From contig JNVV01000024.1 of the NCBI GenBank assembly GCA_000733355.1, positions 372,153-436,152 of the forward strand: a stretch of DNA of 64,000 nt. Direction: 5' to 3'. Below are positions 32,656-44,300 of the stretch, piece by piece (positions within the stretch are counted from its first letter, which is position 1; each line of letters opens with the position of its first letter). Below the pieces are notes generated by a model. That model saw only the letters and a program-made list of their open reading frames with translations, made no database searches and was not told where the DNA came from. Position numbers and translations under genes: made by a program. This stretch comes from Falciphora oryzae. Its lineage: Eukaryota; Ascomycota; Sordariomycetes; Magnaporthales; Magnaporthaceae.

Positions 32656-34152
32656 CTATCGGACACGGAGGGCGCTGACAAGGCGACCGGGCTGGGTGGC
32701 AACCCAGCGCATGTCCGACTCCGTAACCCGGAACGCCGTGCCGTCTCGGTGGACGATGAGCTCCCGCATGAGATGCTCCGTCATCGAGGTGATGCTCCTG
32801 ATCCACGGCCTCGGCGAGTGGTGGTTGTCGTAGACCATCTTGACGACCTTGTCGTTCCACGTCTTGCTCAGAGACAGGGCGCGCCCCTCGGTTCCGAGCG
32901 GGAATTGCGCATCTGGTAAGCGCGTGGGTGCGTTGAGGTCAGCCTCCCATATGAGGACGGAGGTCGAGACTTTTGGGCTTTGTGCTTACCCTCGCCGGTG
33001 CACCATATCTGGCCGGTGATGGCCTCGGGGCTCACCATACTCGCCAAGCTGACCCGGTTGATCACGAAGGGGATGCCGGGCTATTTGATGTGAGGCAAAT
33101 GTCAGAAAAGTTGTCCATGTTTCAGCGATGACTGTTGACTGGATTACCTGGGCGCCCCGAAGCTCCGGGTCCTCGTATATTTCGAGATAGCCACCATAGA
33201 GGATGTGCTGCAGATACCGCCCGGGCTCGCCACCCAAGAGCATCTCCTGGAGTGTGTGCCTCGAGATGCCTCTGCTGTCGATCTTTGGTCTCGTGTAGCT
33301 GAAGTCCTTTCCGCGTTGGCCGCCAGCCAACAGGACGACGAAGGCGTGGCAGAGATCGTGTGCAATCCTTGCCCCGAGAATGAAGTCGAAGGTGATGAAG
33401 TCGAGATATGCCTTCTGGTCATCTGCTTCTTCGGCCTTCTGGTTCTGGAAGCGCTGGAACAGCGCGACCATGCAGCCGAATCTCTATGGACAGTCGGTTT
33501 ACGTCAGCCCGTCGTTCAAGACGGTTCGCTCATTCACAGGAGGAAAGGGGTAAGCGAACAAAACTAGGGGTACAGAATTCAGAAAGGGAGGTCAAGAAAC
33601 ATTGTGGCTGCCTTACCTCCGCGTTGATCGCAATAGTCATGGCCGCGCCGGGAACGAAGTTGGCTCTGTCTCCATCCCAGGCTCCCTCGCACGGTTCCGT
33701 GGTGAACACTCGCGACGTGATGGGTAGGGTATGGGGGTTCTCTAGCGAAGAGTCGACTACGATGGCGGGGAATCCGTTGCGCACCCGCTCGAGGAAGTGA
33801 TCGACGTACTCGCGCATCTTTCCCGGGTCCGCGTCGCAGTTCATCCGCCCAGTCTGCTGCCACTGGTCCAGAACGTAGTGCCCGACTTTTTCAAGCGCCT
33901 CTCTTCCCCGCGAGCCCTCCAAGGTCACGAGTCCAAGGCGGGCGATCGAAGTGAGCTAGAAGATTACATGAGGTCAGTTAAGAGGGACGGAAGGGCAACA
34001 TCGCGCAGTGGAGGACTTACACATGCGAACTCGGCGGAGTCGGTCTTTATTGGCTTCATAGATGGGTGGTCGTACCGCATGAAGAGTGTTGGGAATGTGA
34101 TCCCTTCCGTCGAGGATGGGATGGCCATGATTAGGGAGGCCGGGGTGCACAT
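32656..34152 (-). CDS. Unrecognised five-exon protein with an HDLCH motif
   Basis: Exons on the minus strand join cleanly in phase: 34152-34021 (MCTPASLIMAI...), 33955-33617 (LTSIARLGLVTLEG...), about 33476-33150 (RFGCMVALFQRF...), about 33080-32990 (PGIPFVINRVSLAS...), and about 32911-32656 (QFPLGTEGRALSLS...). Donors and acceptors are standard (GTAAGT/TAG, GTAAGG/TAG, GTAATC/TAG, GTAAGC/CAG). An in-frame ATG at 34185 is an alternative start. The product is about 380 residues. In exon 3, ARIAHDLCHAFVVLL resembles the HxxxH helix of zinc metallopeptidases, but Asp stands where HExxH proteins have Glu, so catalysis is doubtful. No signal peptide or membrane segments. Function unknown. Confidence 0.65.
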
Positions 34153-34185
34153 GTAGGTGGTGGTGGTGAGGTGTCGAATAGACAA

Positions 34186-35151
34186 GGGGGCGCTTGATGG
34201 GTCGATGTTATTGTGGTGTGTGCTACCTATCTACCGCTCCAACAAGACGAGGAGACGGACGCGATAAATATACAAAGATTGCTTCATACCAAACAGTGGT
34301 AGCTGGCACGCCCATGTAGCCGCGCGGGATACACCACCACATATGTGGGGGAGGCATTTCCTCTTGTCCCTGGGGCTGCCTCACGGCGCTCGCGGGGTCG
34401 GGACCATGGTCACGGCCATGGTCGTGGTTAAATACTGTTTCTGCGCCGCGAGGCGAGGCCGAAAAGAGGCTGCAGGTGGGCGCTGCAGCTGACTGGGTGA
34501 CCGAGGGTCGCGAGGCTCAATTGCTTTGTGGCTGCCTGTTTGGGTCGGCAGTGCTGTTGTGGCTGTGGTGTTGGTTCCCCGAACAAAAAAATGGTGCGCG
34601 GAATTTTGACACATCCAACTGGCAGGGTTGGCTACGTGGGATTTACGCGCGCCTAGAAAAACGAGAAAGAGGGGGAAGTAGGAGTATGTCCTTGGGGTCG
34701 GCCTGTTTCGACGGTCTCAGGCCTCCCGAGCGACCCAGCATGGTGGATTTTTTCTTGGATCGAAACTAACAACTTTTGGTCGCTGCTCGGTTATGCGCAC
34801 GGAATTGGGCCGCCTGTGGTGGCCTCCATCCATTTACTAGCATGGCGTCACCCGAAAGCACCAGACTGGGCAAAGCGCACGAGCCCAGGTCCTTGAGCAA
34901 ACCCCACTGCCATCCAGGATCAACATTGGCCGGCGCCGTACTGTATAACAGCAATCTAATAACCTACACTATCTGAATGCGAACATTTATAATTACAAAT
35001 GATGTAGTGGCCAGACCATACTAGGATGGGCACATCAAGGGGAAGGCAGGAAAAAAAAAAAAAAAAAAAAAAAAAAGGAGAAAGAGAAAGACGGATAGGT
35101 CTGAGCAGAAAAGGACAAAACCGAGAGAGCCAGCGCGCTTTGCCGAGTTGG
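34186..35151. other. Intergenic with an A26 run
   Basis: About 970 bp. A run of 26 A (35051-35076) lies ~75 bp past the stop codon of the minus-strand ankyrin gene, so it is a U-rich stretch in that gene's 3' end. Nothing else is recognised. Confidence 0.5.
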
Positions 35152-37470
35152 TCAGTCGCTGGAACATCCTGTCTCGCCCAGGACGTCCGAAGCCGTCTCG
35201 AGTTGCTCGAGGTCGACGTCTCTCACAAGCCACGCTCGCCCATCGCCAGAGCCGGGCGCGTTCCAGTCGAACTCGATCAGGCGTCTGTACTCCTCGGTCG
35301 TCTCGTCGATCGAGTCCATCTTCTCCTCCAGGTCGTAGGCCAGGATCGCGGGGAGCGTGCAGCCCTGACACTTGGCCGCGGGGTCGGCGCCGCACTCGTC
35401 GATCAGGAAGCGGAACAGCCGCGCCCTCTCCTTCGTCAGGCCGACGGGGCCGGGGTAGTCGTTCTCCCACTGGACCCCGACGCGGCCCTTGATCCCCACG
35501 AGCCAGAAGCAGACGTTCTGCAGCGCCGTCGGCCCGCGCTCGCCGATCGTGTGGTTGATGTCGGCCCCGAGAGCGAGCAGCCGTCGAATCGTCGGGCGCG
35601 TGAGGCCATCGTCGGACAAGCGGGCGGTCCAGCAGCATCTCCTGTATTTGTTGTCATGGGGTCGACTGTCGCAGGTCGCCTTGAGGAAGATGTAGTCGAA
35701 GAGGAGCGTGTTGAGGTCCGAGGAGCTCATGTGTTGGGCGACGTCCGTCAGGATAGAATTCCAGGCCGAGATCACCGGGTCGGTACACTCCAGCGTGCCG
35801 TGGGATTGCTCTGCTGTTCCTGGCACACTAGTAGTGTCTGGTCTCCCCGAGGCTTGTGCGGCTGAATCGACTGCGGCGGCATATCTGAAGCTGGCCAGCA
35901 AGTCGACCGGGCGGGGGCCGTCTGTCTCCAAGCCCTTGGGTGCCAAAAGAAGTTTGAGAGGGCGGACAAGAGCAGTGAGTGCTGAGCTGAGCGGAGACCA
36001 AGCCTCCAAAAGAGCTTGCGCAGGCGAGATCGCCCGTTCCGCCGGAATATCCCCCGGGCCATGCTTCCTCCTAGGTAGCGCAGATCGAATAACCTTGCCA
36101 GCGTCGAATATCCCAATCCGAGCCCGCCTCTCAGCGCCCTCCTCATGAAGCGCAGCCGGGCTTGCACCAATCCCAATCAGATATCGGAGTCTCTGCATGG
36201 CGTCTGACCCTGGCTGGCTATCGGGGCATGGCTCCCAGTCCCTCACCGCAGCCAGGTAGAGCATCAGCGGTGTTCGATAGCGCATGACCCAGTCCACCTG
36301 CATGGGCAGGCTGCTGTTGATTTTGGCCCCTCGCTCGAGACACACGTCGGTGATCTCCACCAGCCGCTGAAAGTCCTTGGCGCGCACCGAAGTGTCGTCG
36401 GTTGTGGAAAGGCTGTGGGCCAAGGCATATGCCACTGCGAACAAAGGACCGTGGTTCGCAAGACCTGGACGCTGTGAATCGTTCTTGTATGGTAGCGGAT
36501 CTGGATTTCCCCCCTCACGTACCCCCGGATACTCTCCCTCGCTGTTCGACACAGAGAAGAACATTTGATCCAGCGAGTCCACATTAGCGCCATTTTCCAA
36601 TAGGAGACGGACAAGATCGGGAGATCGTGATATGATGGCAGCCGAGAGTGTTGGGAGGAAGATCCCACGGCGGCGACGATTACGGCGCGCCCGGTTGAGA
36701 TTGCTGTCCTCAAGGAGGATCCAGTTGGGATTGGGGTTGGCGCCGGCGCTCAGAAGCCTCTTCGCGGAATCCAGACAGGCGGAGGTGCTCCAGGCAGAAT
36801 TTTCGTGGTTCCGCATCTCGGCCACACGGAAAAGCATCTCATCGAGCTGATACTGATATAGCTGAGAAACAAGTGGTGGGTTATCTGTGGCAGCCTCGAT
36901 GTAGCCGGTTGCGTTGCGACGTAGGTTGTTGCCGAGGAAGATTTCGAGCAGAGCGGTGGAAGACGACTCAACGATCCACGAGACCAGGGAACGTGAGGCA
37001 GGGTGGTCAAACTCGAGGCAGTCCACCCGGGCGCCGAGTTCGACCAAGCGACGGAACGCCCTGACGTTCCCGTACCTCGACGCAAGGCCCAGTGTCAGGT
37101 CTTTCGCGCCTGTTCCTAGGCATCTGGCCCCCACGCGAGTCCGCTTTGCCCTTCCAACAACAGTACTGACGGGGGCGCCGTAGAGTACGGCCTTGCCCAC
37201 CAAGCTGTCGAAGTCTTTCATCAAAGCCCATTTCATGGCCCTGTTCCGGTTCTCCTCGGTGGCCAGGAGTCTCGGGAGTAACTGTGCATAGAGGGTCCGG
37301 CTGGTTTGGGCGAGGCGGGAGAGGTCAGCGAGGTCCAGGGTCGACTCGTACAGGACCATGTGCATCAGCTCTGGCAACAGTTTTTCGAGGCCAGACAGCG
37401 GTGACCGATGCGAAGAGGCAACCAGCCTCTCCAGAGGAGAGTTGGCTGTGGTGCTGTCGGGGGAAGCCAT
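35152..37470 (-). CDS. F-box-like and ankyrin-repeat protein, 772 aa
   Basis: One open frame from ATG 37470 to the stop at 35152. Residues ~28-75 (LEKLLPELMHMVLYES ... LSRLAQTSRTLYAQL) have the pattern of a fungal F-box, the part that binds Skp1 in SCF ubiquitin ligases. Ankyrin-type helices follow: FRRLVELGARVDCLE, VRLLLENGANVDSLD, then a longer linker, a disordered part near residues 480-560 (Ser/Thr/Pro-rich) and RRLLALGADINHTI near 650. Repeats are spaced irregularly. Single-exon F-box/ankyrin proteins form large, fast-changing families in filamentous fungi. A role in protein turnover is inferred; the substrate is unknown. Confidence 0.78.
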   Translation of the reverse strand: MASPDSTTANSPLERLVASSHRSPLSGLEKLLPELMHMVLYESTLDLADLSRLAQTSRTLYAQLLPRLLATEENRNRAMKWALMKDFDSLVGKAVLYGAPVSTVVGRAKRTRVGARCLGTGAKDLTLGLASRYGNVRAFRRLVELGARVDCLEFDHPASRSLVSWIVESSSTALLEIFLGNNLRRNATGYIEAATDNPPLVSQLYQYQLDEMLFRVAEMRNHENSAWSTSACLDSAKRLLSAGANPNPNWILLEDSNLNRARRNRRRRGIFLPTLSAAIISRSPDLVRLLLENGANVDSLDQMFFSVSNSEGEYPGVREGGNPDPLPYKNDSQRPGLANHGPLFAVAYALAHSLSTTDDTSVRAKDFQRLVEITDVCLERGAKINSSLPMQVDWVMRYRTPLMLYLAAVRDWEPCPDSQPGSDAMQRLRYLIGIGASPAALHEEGAERRARIGIFDAGKVIRSALPRRKHGPGDIPAERAISPAQALLEAWSPLSSALTALVRPLKLLLAPKGLETDGPRPVDLLASFRYAAAVDSAAQASGRPDTTSVPGTAEQSHGTLECTDPVISAWNSILTDVAQHMSSSDLNTLLFDYIFLKATCDSRPHDNKYRRCCWTARLSDDGLTRPTIRRLLALGADINHTIGERGPTALQNVCFWLVGIKGRVGVQWENDYPGPVGLTKERARLFRFLIDECGADPAAKCQGCTLPAILAYDLEEKMDSIDETTEEYRRLIEFDWNAPGSGDGRAWLVRDVDLEQLETASDVLGETGCSSD

Positions 37471-38308
37471 TGCTGCCAGAAAAGCAGAGGCTGGTGATAG
37501 TGAAGAGAGTCTGAAGCGGGAGGGAGGAGAAAATTTGGATACCCGAGTGCAAGGAGCATATGGAGGACCCGCCCTGCTCTACGGGCGTGTTTGTTGGTGC
37601 GTGGGGCTAGCGTCTACTTTTTCTCAGAACTAGGCACGCCACAACGGCGGGCGTGGCTCGACAAATCAATCTATGTCTTCTAACATAGAGTACTAATAGT
37701 TTGTTCACTTTACATTTGCCGTGATTTACAGCAACGAATATATATGATCATCCCCACTTAGATATACGGGAACCAGTCAGGTTTCCCCAAACTAAACAAA
37801 CGAGAGCCGAGCTAGTCCTTGGGTGGGATGGCCGCTGGGAATCCTCGTTGTTGTATGTTTCTGCTCCTTTGTGGATACCCTTTGGCTGGCTTCAAGGAAA
37901 TGTGGGAAGTGCTTTGTGGTTGTATTATAATCCAAAGCCACGTCCTAGTCATTCTGACAGAGAGCTAACGTTCCAACAAAATGGCGGTTATTAGTAATCT
38001 GGGATGGCGCTAGCTTCGGGAAGCGGCTGAGTTGTTGCCTAGGCTGGGATGCCGTTGACTCATATCGGCCAGTTGCACTCAGCCGCAGCGGGCTCAAAGA
38101 GACTATTTATTGTCTACAAGAAGGGTCATCCGTGGCCTTTGTGAAATATAATAATTCTTGGAACTGCACACGCACATTATGAGCAGGAGAAGCACGTTCA
38201 GTCTCTATCCTTACGTTGAACTTTCCGACAGAAACCACAACAATTACACACTACATAGCTCACTGCTTCAAGCGCGTCCCTTTGCCACCAACTCCCATAC
38301 CGAAGCAA
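37471..38308. other. Intergenic between divergent genes
   Basis: About 840 bp. AT-rich around 37670-37760 with no gene. It should hold the promoters of the ankyrin gene (minus) and the DUF4291 gene (plus). Confidence 0.4.
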
Positions 38309-38995
38309 ATGGCGTCCGCTACCACCACCGACCCCTCACATCCCTCCCCAACGACCCCTCCCTACCGCCAGATCCGGGCACTGTACGACGACGAGACCGT
38401 CACTGTCTACCAGGCCTACTCGGCCGCCATCGCCACCGCGGCCGTCGCGGCGCAGCGGCTCGACGCGTCACCGCTGTTCCGCACGACACGCATGACGTGG
38501 ATCAAGCCGTCGTGGGCCTGGATGCTGTACCGCGCCGGCTACTCGTTCAAGGACGCCGGCCAGGAGCGCATCCTCGCCATCCACGTCCCGCGCGCCTACT
38601 TCCTCGGCCTCCTCGCCCAGGCCGCCCTGACGCACGCCGGGAGTGCTCACCGCCGCTCTGCTGTCGCAGGAAAGACGAAGGAGGAGGAGATTGAGAGACG
38701 GAAGAAGGACGAGGTGGTAAAGGTGCAATGGGACCCGGAGCGCACCGTGCGCCTGGAGAAGCTGGGCCACCGCAGCATACAGATCGGGATCCCCGGCGCG
38801 CTCGTGGCCGACTGGGTCGCGGCGGGGATCGCCGGCATCGAGGACGTCACGGAGCGGGCGCGAGAGCTCAAGCGCACGCTTGACCAAGAGCCGGGCATCA
38901 CCGACCAGGAGCTCGTTGACTTGGGCCTTGTCCCTGTGGAAAGACCATTCGAGGTGTCGAAGGAACTACAGGACTCCCTTGAGATGCGGGGATGA
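38309..38995 (+). CDS. DUF4291 family protein
   Basis: The ATG at 38309 gives MASATTT and 228 residues; the frame is open further upstream (to 38216) but that part is not like the family. Family landmarks are clear: YRQIRALYDDETVTVYQAYS near residue 20, MTWIKPSWAWMLYRAGYS near 70, and WDPERTVRLEKLGHRSIQIG near 150, then an amphipathic end (WVAAGIAGIEDVTE). DUF4291 proteins are found in bacteria and fungi and have no established function. An inserted low-complexity stretch (about HAGSAHRRSAVAGKTKEEE) divides the domain. No signal peptide or membrane segment. Confidence 0.85.
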   Translation: MASATTTDPSHPSPTTPPYRQIRALYDDETVTVYQAYSAAIATAAVAAQRLDASPLFRTTRMTWIKPSWAWMLYRAGYSFKDAGQERILAIHVPRAYFLGLLAQAALTHAGSAHRRSAVAGKTKEEEIERRKKDEVVKVQWDPERTVRLEKLGHRSIQIGIPGALVADWVAAGIAGIEDVTERARELKRTLDQEPGITDQELVDLGLVPVERPFEVSKELQDSLEMRG

Positions 38996-39057
38996 CGGTT
39001 CGTGTAATCTATTTCGGTAACTTCATGCATAAAGCCAGGACCCGTCACTCCGCCGGC

Positions 39058-39751
39058 CTACCGCACGTCGTACCCGCCCTCGATCTCGAGCACTGTGCCG
39101 GTGACAAAGGGCGCACCGAGCAGGTAGCCGACGCCCCTGGCGACGTCTGACGTCTCCCCGATGCGCCCCATGGGGCAGCTGGCCTCGGCGGCCTCGCGGG
39201 TGAAGAGCCCGCCGTCGAAGACCCTCTGCATGGCCCCGGTGAGGATGGCGCCAGGCGCGACGGCGTTGACGCGGACGCCCTCGGCCGCGCTCTCGGCGGC
39301 CGCCGTCTTGGTCAGCCCGATGATCTATGTGTTTGTTTTTCGTCGCAAGTCAGCGGCTAGGAAACTCCCAAAGGGTCATGGATAGGAGATGGGTGGGATG
39401 GAAAGCAATCAACGCGGACTGTCGGGGGCTGACCGCATGCTTCGCCGCGCTGTACGTGGCGCCGAGTGGCGTGGCGTGAATGCCGGCGATGGACGAGCAG
39501 TTGACAATGGAGCCCGACTTTTGCGCCTTGAAGATTTCGAGCTGGGACTTCATGCACCAAAAGGTGCCCAGGACGTTGACGCGGAGCATGCGCTCAAAGG
39601 CCTCGGTCGACAGCTTCTCGAAGGGGGCCTCGTCAAAGCATCCACTGCCCATGTTGTTGTTTCCCTTGTCAGACGACTCAAACGGCAGCCAAAGGGGCGT
39701 TGATGCACGACGGATTGGGGGCATCTGCTGCAGGATGCTAACAAGCGTGCC

Positions 39752-39784
<33 letters not shown>

Positions 39785-40147
39785 GGAGAGAGACGTACCC
39801 GGCGTTGTTGAAGGCCGCATCCAGGCGTCCGTAGACGGCTGCGGCCTTTTGCACGATCCCAGCGACCGCCTCCTCGCTCTCGCCAACGTCGCCCCAGATG
39901 AACGTGGCCTCCCCTCCTGCGGCGGCGATGTCTGCGACGACCTGCGATTTGGAAAATGCGCGTGTCAGTCCCTTGCTATCCCAGGGCTCGCCACTGGACC
40001 AAGCCAGACATGCATAATCCCGACCTTTTGACCCTCTGCCTCGCGCCGCCCGGTCAGCACGACCCTCCAGCCCTCCGCGGCGAGGTGGCGGGCCGTGTCG
40101 GCGCCAATGCCGGAGGTGGCCCCGGTGATGAGGATCACCTTGAACAT
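39058..40147 (-). CDS. Short-chain dehydrogenase/reductase (SDR)
   Basis: Four exons. Exon 1 starts at ATG 40147 ([19 protein letters not shown], the Rossmann TGxxxGIG motif) and ends REAEGQK. Exon 2 ([19 protein letters not shown] ... FNNAG) carries the NNAG motif. Exon 3 starts [11 protein letters not shown] and contains NCSS and YSAAKH, giving the catalytic Ser, Tyr and Lys. Exon 4 reads [11 protein letters not shown] ... [10 protein letters not shown] and ends GGYDVR at a TAG (39058-39060). The enzyme oxidises or reduces an alcohol/carbonyl with NAD(P); the Arg after the first strand (TGRRE) suggests NADP. The substrate is unknown. Introns 1 and 3 have unusual donors (GTCGGG, GTCAGC). Intron 2 (about 39646-39798) contains a T31 run on the coding strand. 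Confidence 0.82.
39753..39783. repeat. A31 homopolymer inside an SDR intron
   Basis: 31 consecutive A on the plus strand, which is a U31 run in the pre-mRNA of the minus-strand SDR gene, between its GTACGT donor and GGCAG acceptor. Confidence 0.9.
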
Positions 40148-40625
40148 TTCGTCAGAGGGGGCTGCAACGATTCTCGTCTGGCAATTACACACTTGGATGG
40201 GCGCGAGCTAGGGCTGGTAAGGACGGGTTGACGCCAGCACGGACACCCCCCACCTGCAACGCGAGATATCTCCGCCAGTCGCTGTCTGATTATCTACGGC
40301 GTCGCCGCCGCACCCGAGTCCCCCCGCCGTCTTCTCCCCGCGGGGTCCGCCCCCCCCCCCCCACGCTGCACCACCCGCAATCGGGCACCCGGGATTGAGG
40401 CCGATCCGATTGAGCCTCCTTACCCCCACGGGCTCCCCGTTGAGTACAACGCTATGCCGGCTGTGCGAGTCAGATGCTGGTCGAACCGAGGGATGACGTT
40501 GCATGCAACTTGTGGTGTGACACAGGTGGAGGGGACCTTGGAGGTGGGCAGCGATGTAGCCAAGGGCCCACTTCATCGTGCGCCGTATAATTCGCCACAA
40601 GAGAAGAGCAGTCATCAAATCATCA
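40148..40625. other. Intergenic between SDR gene and tRNA; C-rich run
   Basis: About 480 bp. Contains a run of about 13 C (near 40351-40363) and no recognisable gene. Confidence 0.45.
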
Positions 40626-40699
40626 GGTCCGATGGTGTAGTCGGTTATCACGTGAGCTTAACACGCTCAAGGTCCTCAGTTCGATCCTGGGTCGGATCA
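40626..40699 (+). tRNA. tRNA-Val (anticodon AAC)
   Basis: A 74-nt cloverleaf. The acceptor stem GGTCCGA pairs with TCGGATC (one G-T), with A as discriminator at 40699. The D arm is GTG..CAC with GTCGGTT in the loop. The anticodon stem TGAGC/GCTCA is perfect with loop TTAACAC, so the anticodon is AAC. The T arm CTCAG/CTGGG encloses TTCGATC. No intron is present. AAC is read as IAC after deamination and decodes GUU/GUC/GUA valine codons. The TTTTT needed for Pol III termination starts 9-10 bases downstream (40709). Confidence 0.93.
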
Positions 40700-41374
40700 T
40701 CGATTTGAACTTTTTGCGAATATTTTTATCCCTTTCTAATTTTGTCCCCCTGCACGCGAACACATGCCCTTCTTCCTCCATCATTTTGTTTTGGTGTCCG
40801 TCGGTGGCTCTGGGAAACACAAAGGACGGCTCTGGATGCGGTACACGTGCATTCCTTGGACAATTGTCAATCAAGAAAGGGCGAGTAGGCCCATTGAACG
40901 AGGAAACTCTTTGTGCGGCTGCGAACATCTGCACAGAGCTTTGTTTCCAAGCTTCCAATGATGACTCAATGTATTGGAATACAAGATGCGTCTATAGGAA
41001 AGACTCCGACCTCGGGATAACATCTATACCAACGATTTCCGCCCCTAAGATACGAATGCTATAGGACAAGCCATTATGAAGACATAAAAGGAATATGGGT
41101 AGGAAAAGGGTGTTCTAGAAGAGGCGACATCCGTAACTGGAAAATGGTAGGACAGTATTTCGTCATATACGCGGCATCTGGAGAGGGATGGCCAGTTACA
41201 TGGTGCGGGACGCGAGTCCGTTCTCCGACGGGAGGCGGCGTTCGACCCGAAAGATATAGTTCGGTACCATGGAAGGTATCCGGAAGAAATATCCAAAACC
41301 CGAGGCGTGAGGGTTGGAGAGAGAATTGAGAGGGTGAGAAGGAGGGGCATGGAAGAAGGAGTGGGGTCATAGGG
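40700..41374. other. Intergenic between tRNA and the ABC transporter 3' end
   Basis: About 675 bp with nothing recognised apart from the T-run after the tRNA. Confidence 0.45.
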
Positions 41375-44300
41375 CTACTCCTTCTTCTTCTTGTCTCCGG
41401 TGAGCTTCTTCTTGGGCACGCGGACGAGCCAGTAGACGAAGAGAGCGGCGGCTATGTTGAAGGCAACGTAGACGAACAAGAGGCCAAAGTTGCGGTACCT
41501 GTCGTCGTAGCTGCTCTGGACGCCCTTCAGGAAGAGGTTCGTGTCGCCGATGGGGCAGAGGGAGCAGTCCCTGGTCCGGGACTCGGTCCCAGGCTCGAGG
41601 TAGCCGCCCGTGACGTTGGCGTAGAAGCCCATGTACTCGGCGCAGGTCCTGCCCTGGGGCGGGTCGAAGTGCATGAACTCGTTGGCCGCGCAGTTGACGC
41701 GTGTGTTGGCCACGGCGATCGACAACATGCCCGACACGATGTAGGTGAAGGGCGATACGCGGTACATGAAGATCCAGAAGTTGGGGATCGTGTTCGGGTT
41801 GGCGAGGACACCGCAGAAGATCAGGCAGAGCGTGAAGAGCAGGTTGGCAATGTTGCCACCCGCCTCTGCCGTCTCAAACCCAGCAATCATGAGGTCGGTA
41901 AACGTCGAGGTGAAGATAAGGAAGATCCACAGGTAGAGGAACATGAGTCCACCGCGCTCAGCGACCTGGCCCGCGGGGATGGCGTTGCGGTACAGGCCGA
42001 CGGGGTAGTACCAGCAGAAGAACATGATGACGGCCATGAGTGTGTTCCAGGGCAGCTCGACGATGATCTGCGACAGCATGAAGATCTTCCACGAGTACAC
42101 CTTGGAGGGCCGCTCACGCACCTCGTACAAGTCGCGCTGGATGACAAAGTGCGGCATCGTCTGCTGCACGAGCTGGCCAAAGACGGTGAGGATGTTGAAG
42201 ATTGCAAACATCTGGTTCTGCAACCCCTGCTGCGTGTTGGGCGCATCGTAGAAGACGAATCCGATAAAGAGCGCCACGATTATGCACAGCGCCGCCTTGG
42301 AGTAGATGTACGATGGAGTGCGCCAGTACTGCTGGAAGACGCGATGCGTCACCTCGGCCAGCTGCTTGTAGAAGGGCGCCGCGAACTCGCGGTAGCCGGC
42401 CTTATCTTGGGTCGGCGGTGGCACGTCCTTGGGATTGTTCTTAAGCAGCTCCAATTCTCGATGGACCTCGGCGCACTCGGGACTGTCGCGCCAGGCCTGG
42501 TACCAATCAATCTCAGACTTGCTTCCAGGCGCGGCGCCGATGACTTGGAGCATCCACTCGGCCGGGTTCGCGTCGTGGGGACAGGGGAAGCCGCCGTTGC
42601 GCTCGAAGTAGCTGGTCATCGTCTTGGAGTTCTCGCCGATTTCGCCAAAGTAGACTGTCTTGCCGCCACTGGCCAGGAAAAGGAGCCTGTCGAAGCGCTG
42701 GAAGAGCATGGCCGAGGGCTGATGGATGGTGCAAAGGATGGCCTGTCCGCTCTTTGTTAGCTTCTCGAGAAGGTCGAGAATAGCCCAGGACGTCTGCGAG
42801 TCGAGGCCAGATGTAGGTTCTATCAAAATAGAGCTACAGTTAGCAGCTAGTCCGAGTCACAATTGGCCGAGAGTCAGGGCAGAATCATACGTACCATCAA
42901 CGAAAAGCAGCAATGGGGGCTTGGCGGCGAGTTCGACACCAATGGTGAGCCGCTTGCGCTGCTCAACGTTCAGACCTTCTCCGGGAACACCCACGACGGC
43001 ATCGGCGTACTCCTGCATGTCTAGCAGGCGGATAACCTCGTCGACGTATGCCAGCTTCTCGGCGCGGGGGATGTGATCGGGCTGGCGGAGCAAGGCACTG
43101 AAGTTGAGAGCCTCGCGGACGGTGGTGGTCTGCAGGTGGAGGTCCTGCTGTTGCACGTAGCCAGTCTTCCGTTGGAACGAGGCATCGCGGTGGTGGCCGT
43201 CTACTAGCATCTCGCCTGTAATAACACCCATTGCCGTCCGGTCGGCCAGGCAGTCGAGAAGGGTGGTCTTTCCAGCGCCCGACACACCCATCAGCGCCGT
43301 GAGTGTCCCAGGCTTGACCCAGCCGTCGACATGGTCTAGGATTCGCCGGTTCTCGTTCTTGATCTTGACATCGTAGCAGACATCCTTCCAGTGGAAGATG
43401 CTCGTCTGTCGCTGAATGAATCCGGCATCCTTGCTCTCGGTGGCGGCGGTGACAATACCCGCTGGCTTAGAGCCCGACTCCGCGTCTTGCTTGGTTTCCT
43501 TCAGCGAGGCGGGCTTCTGACCGCGGCGGAAGACGAGAACCTCGCCCTTGGATTTCTTCGCCGACACCAGCTCAGCCGTGGTCATGTAGGTAATCGTGAA
43601 GAAAACGATGAACCCGATGAGGATGCCAAAGTTCCTCCACTTGTTGACCGCATAATACTGGAAGCTGCTGTTGATGTACGCCTCGCCCTCAACAAAGTCC
43701 TGCCCTGGGACGGAGCCCACGGCCGAGCAGACCCTGTTGGTAGGCCCCAGCTGGTCGACAGGAATACCAATCTCGCGAGCGATATCAGGGTTCGGGATGA
43801 ACATGTTGCACGAGAACTGGCGTCCGACGAACTCGTTGACCATCAGCGACTCGAACGAGTATGCCAGGGGGTCGATGTAGTTGAGCCAGCGGCACCACGG
43901 AAGCATGTAGTCGATGGGAATGACGAAGCCGGTGAAGATGACCAGGGCCAGGATGATGGCGGCGGCGGGCACCATCGCCTGCGACAGCGTCCGGGATGTC
44001 GATCCGATGGTCCGGAAGATCATGGACATGGCCAGAACGGTCGTGAAGGATATGAGGAGGTAGAAGAAGAATGCACCGGGCTCTCGTCGGAGGTTGCTCA
44101 TGAAGTACAGTGTGAGGTTGAAGACTAGGGCGTTTCCGATCTTGTATGGCAGGTCGCAAAGCATCGACGCGACCGCCTCGGCTGATGGGTGATAGAGCGC
44201 GTAGCGATCGTGTTTTTCGACAATGGGGCGTTGGGCAAAGAGGACAAGAATCTCGAGAGCAGCAGCAAAACCGTTCATGAGGCAGGCAAAGAAGAGGAGG

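Noticed and set aside
41669..42760. 363-codon plus-strand open frame
   Set aside because: It is antisense to the second half of the ABC transporter, with no motif.
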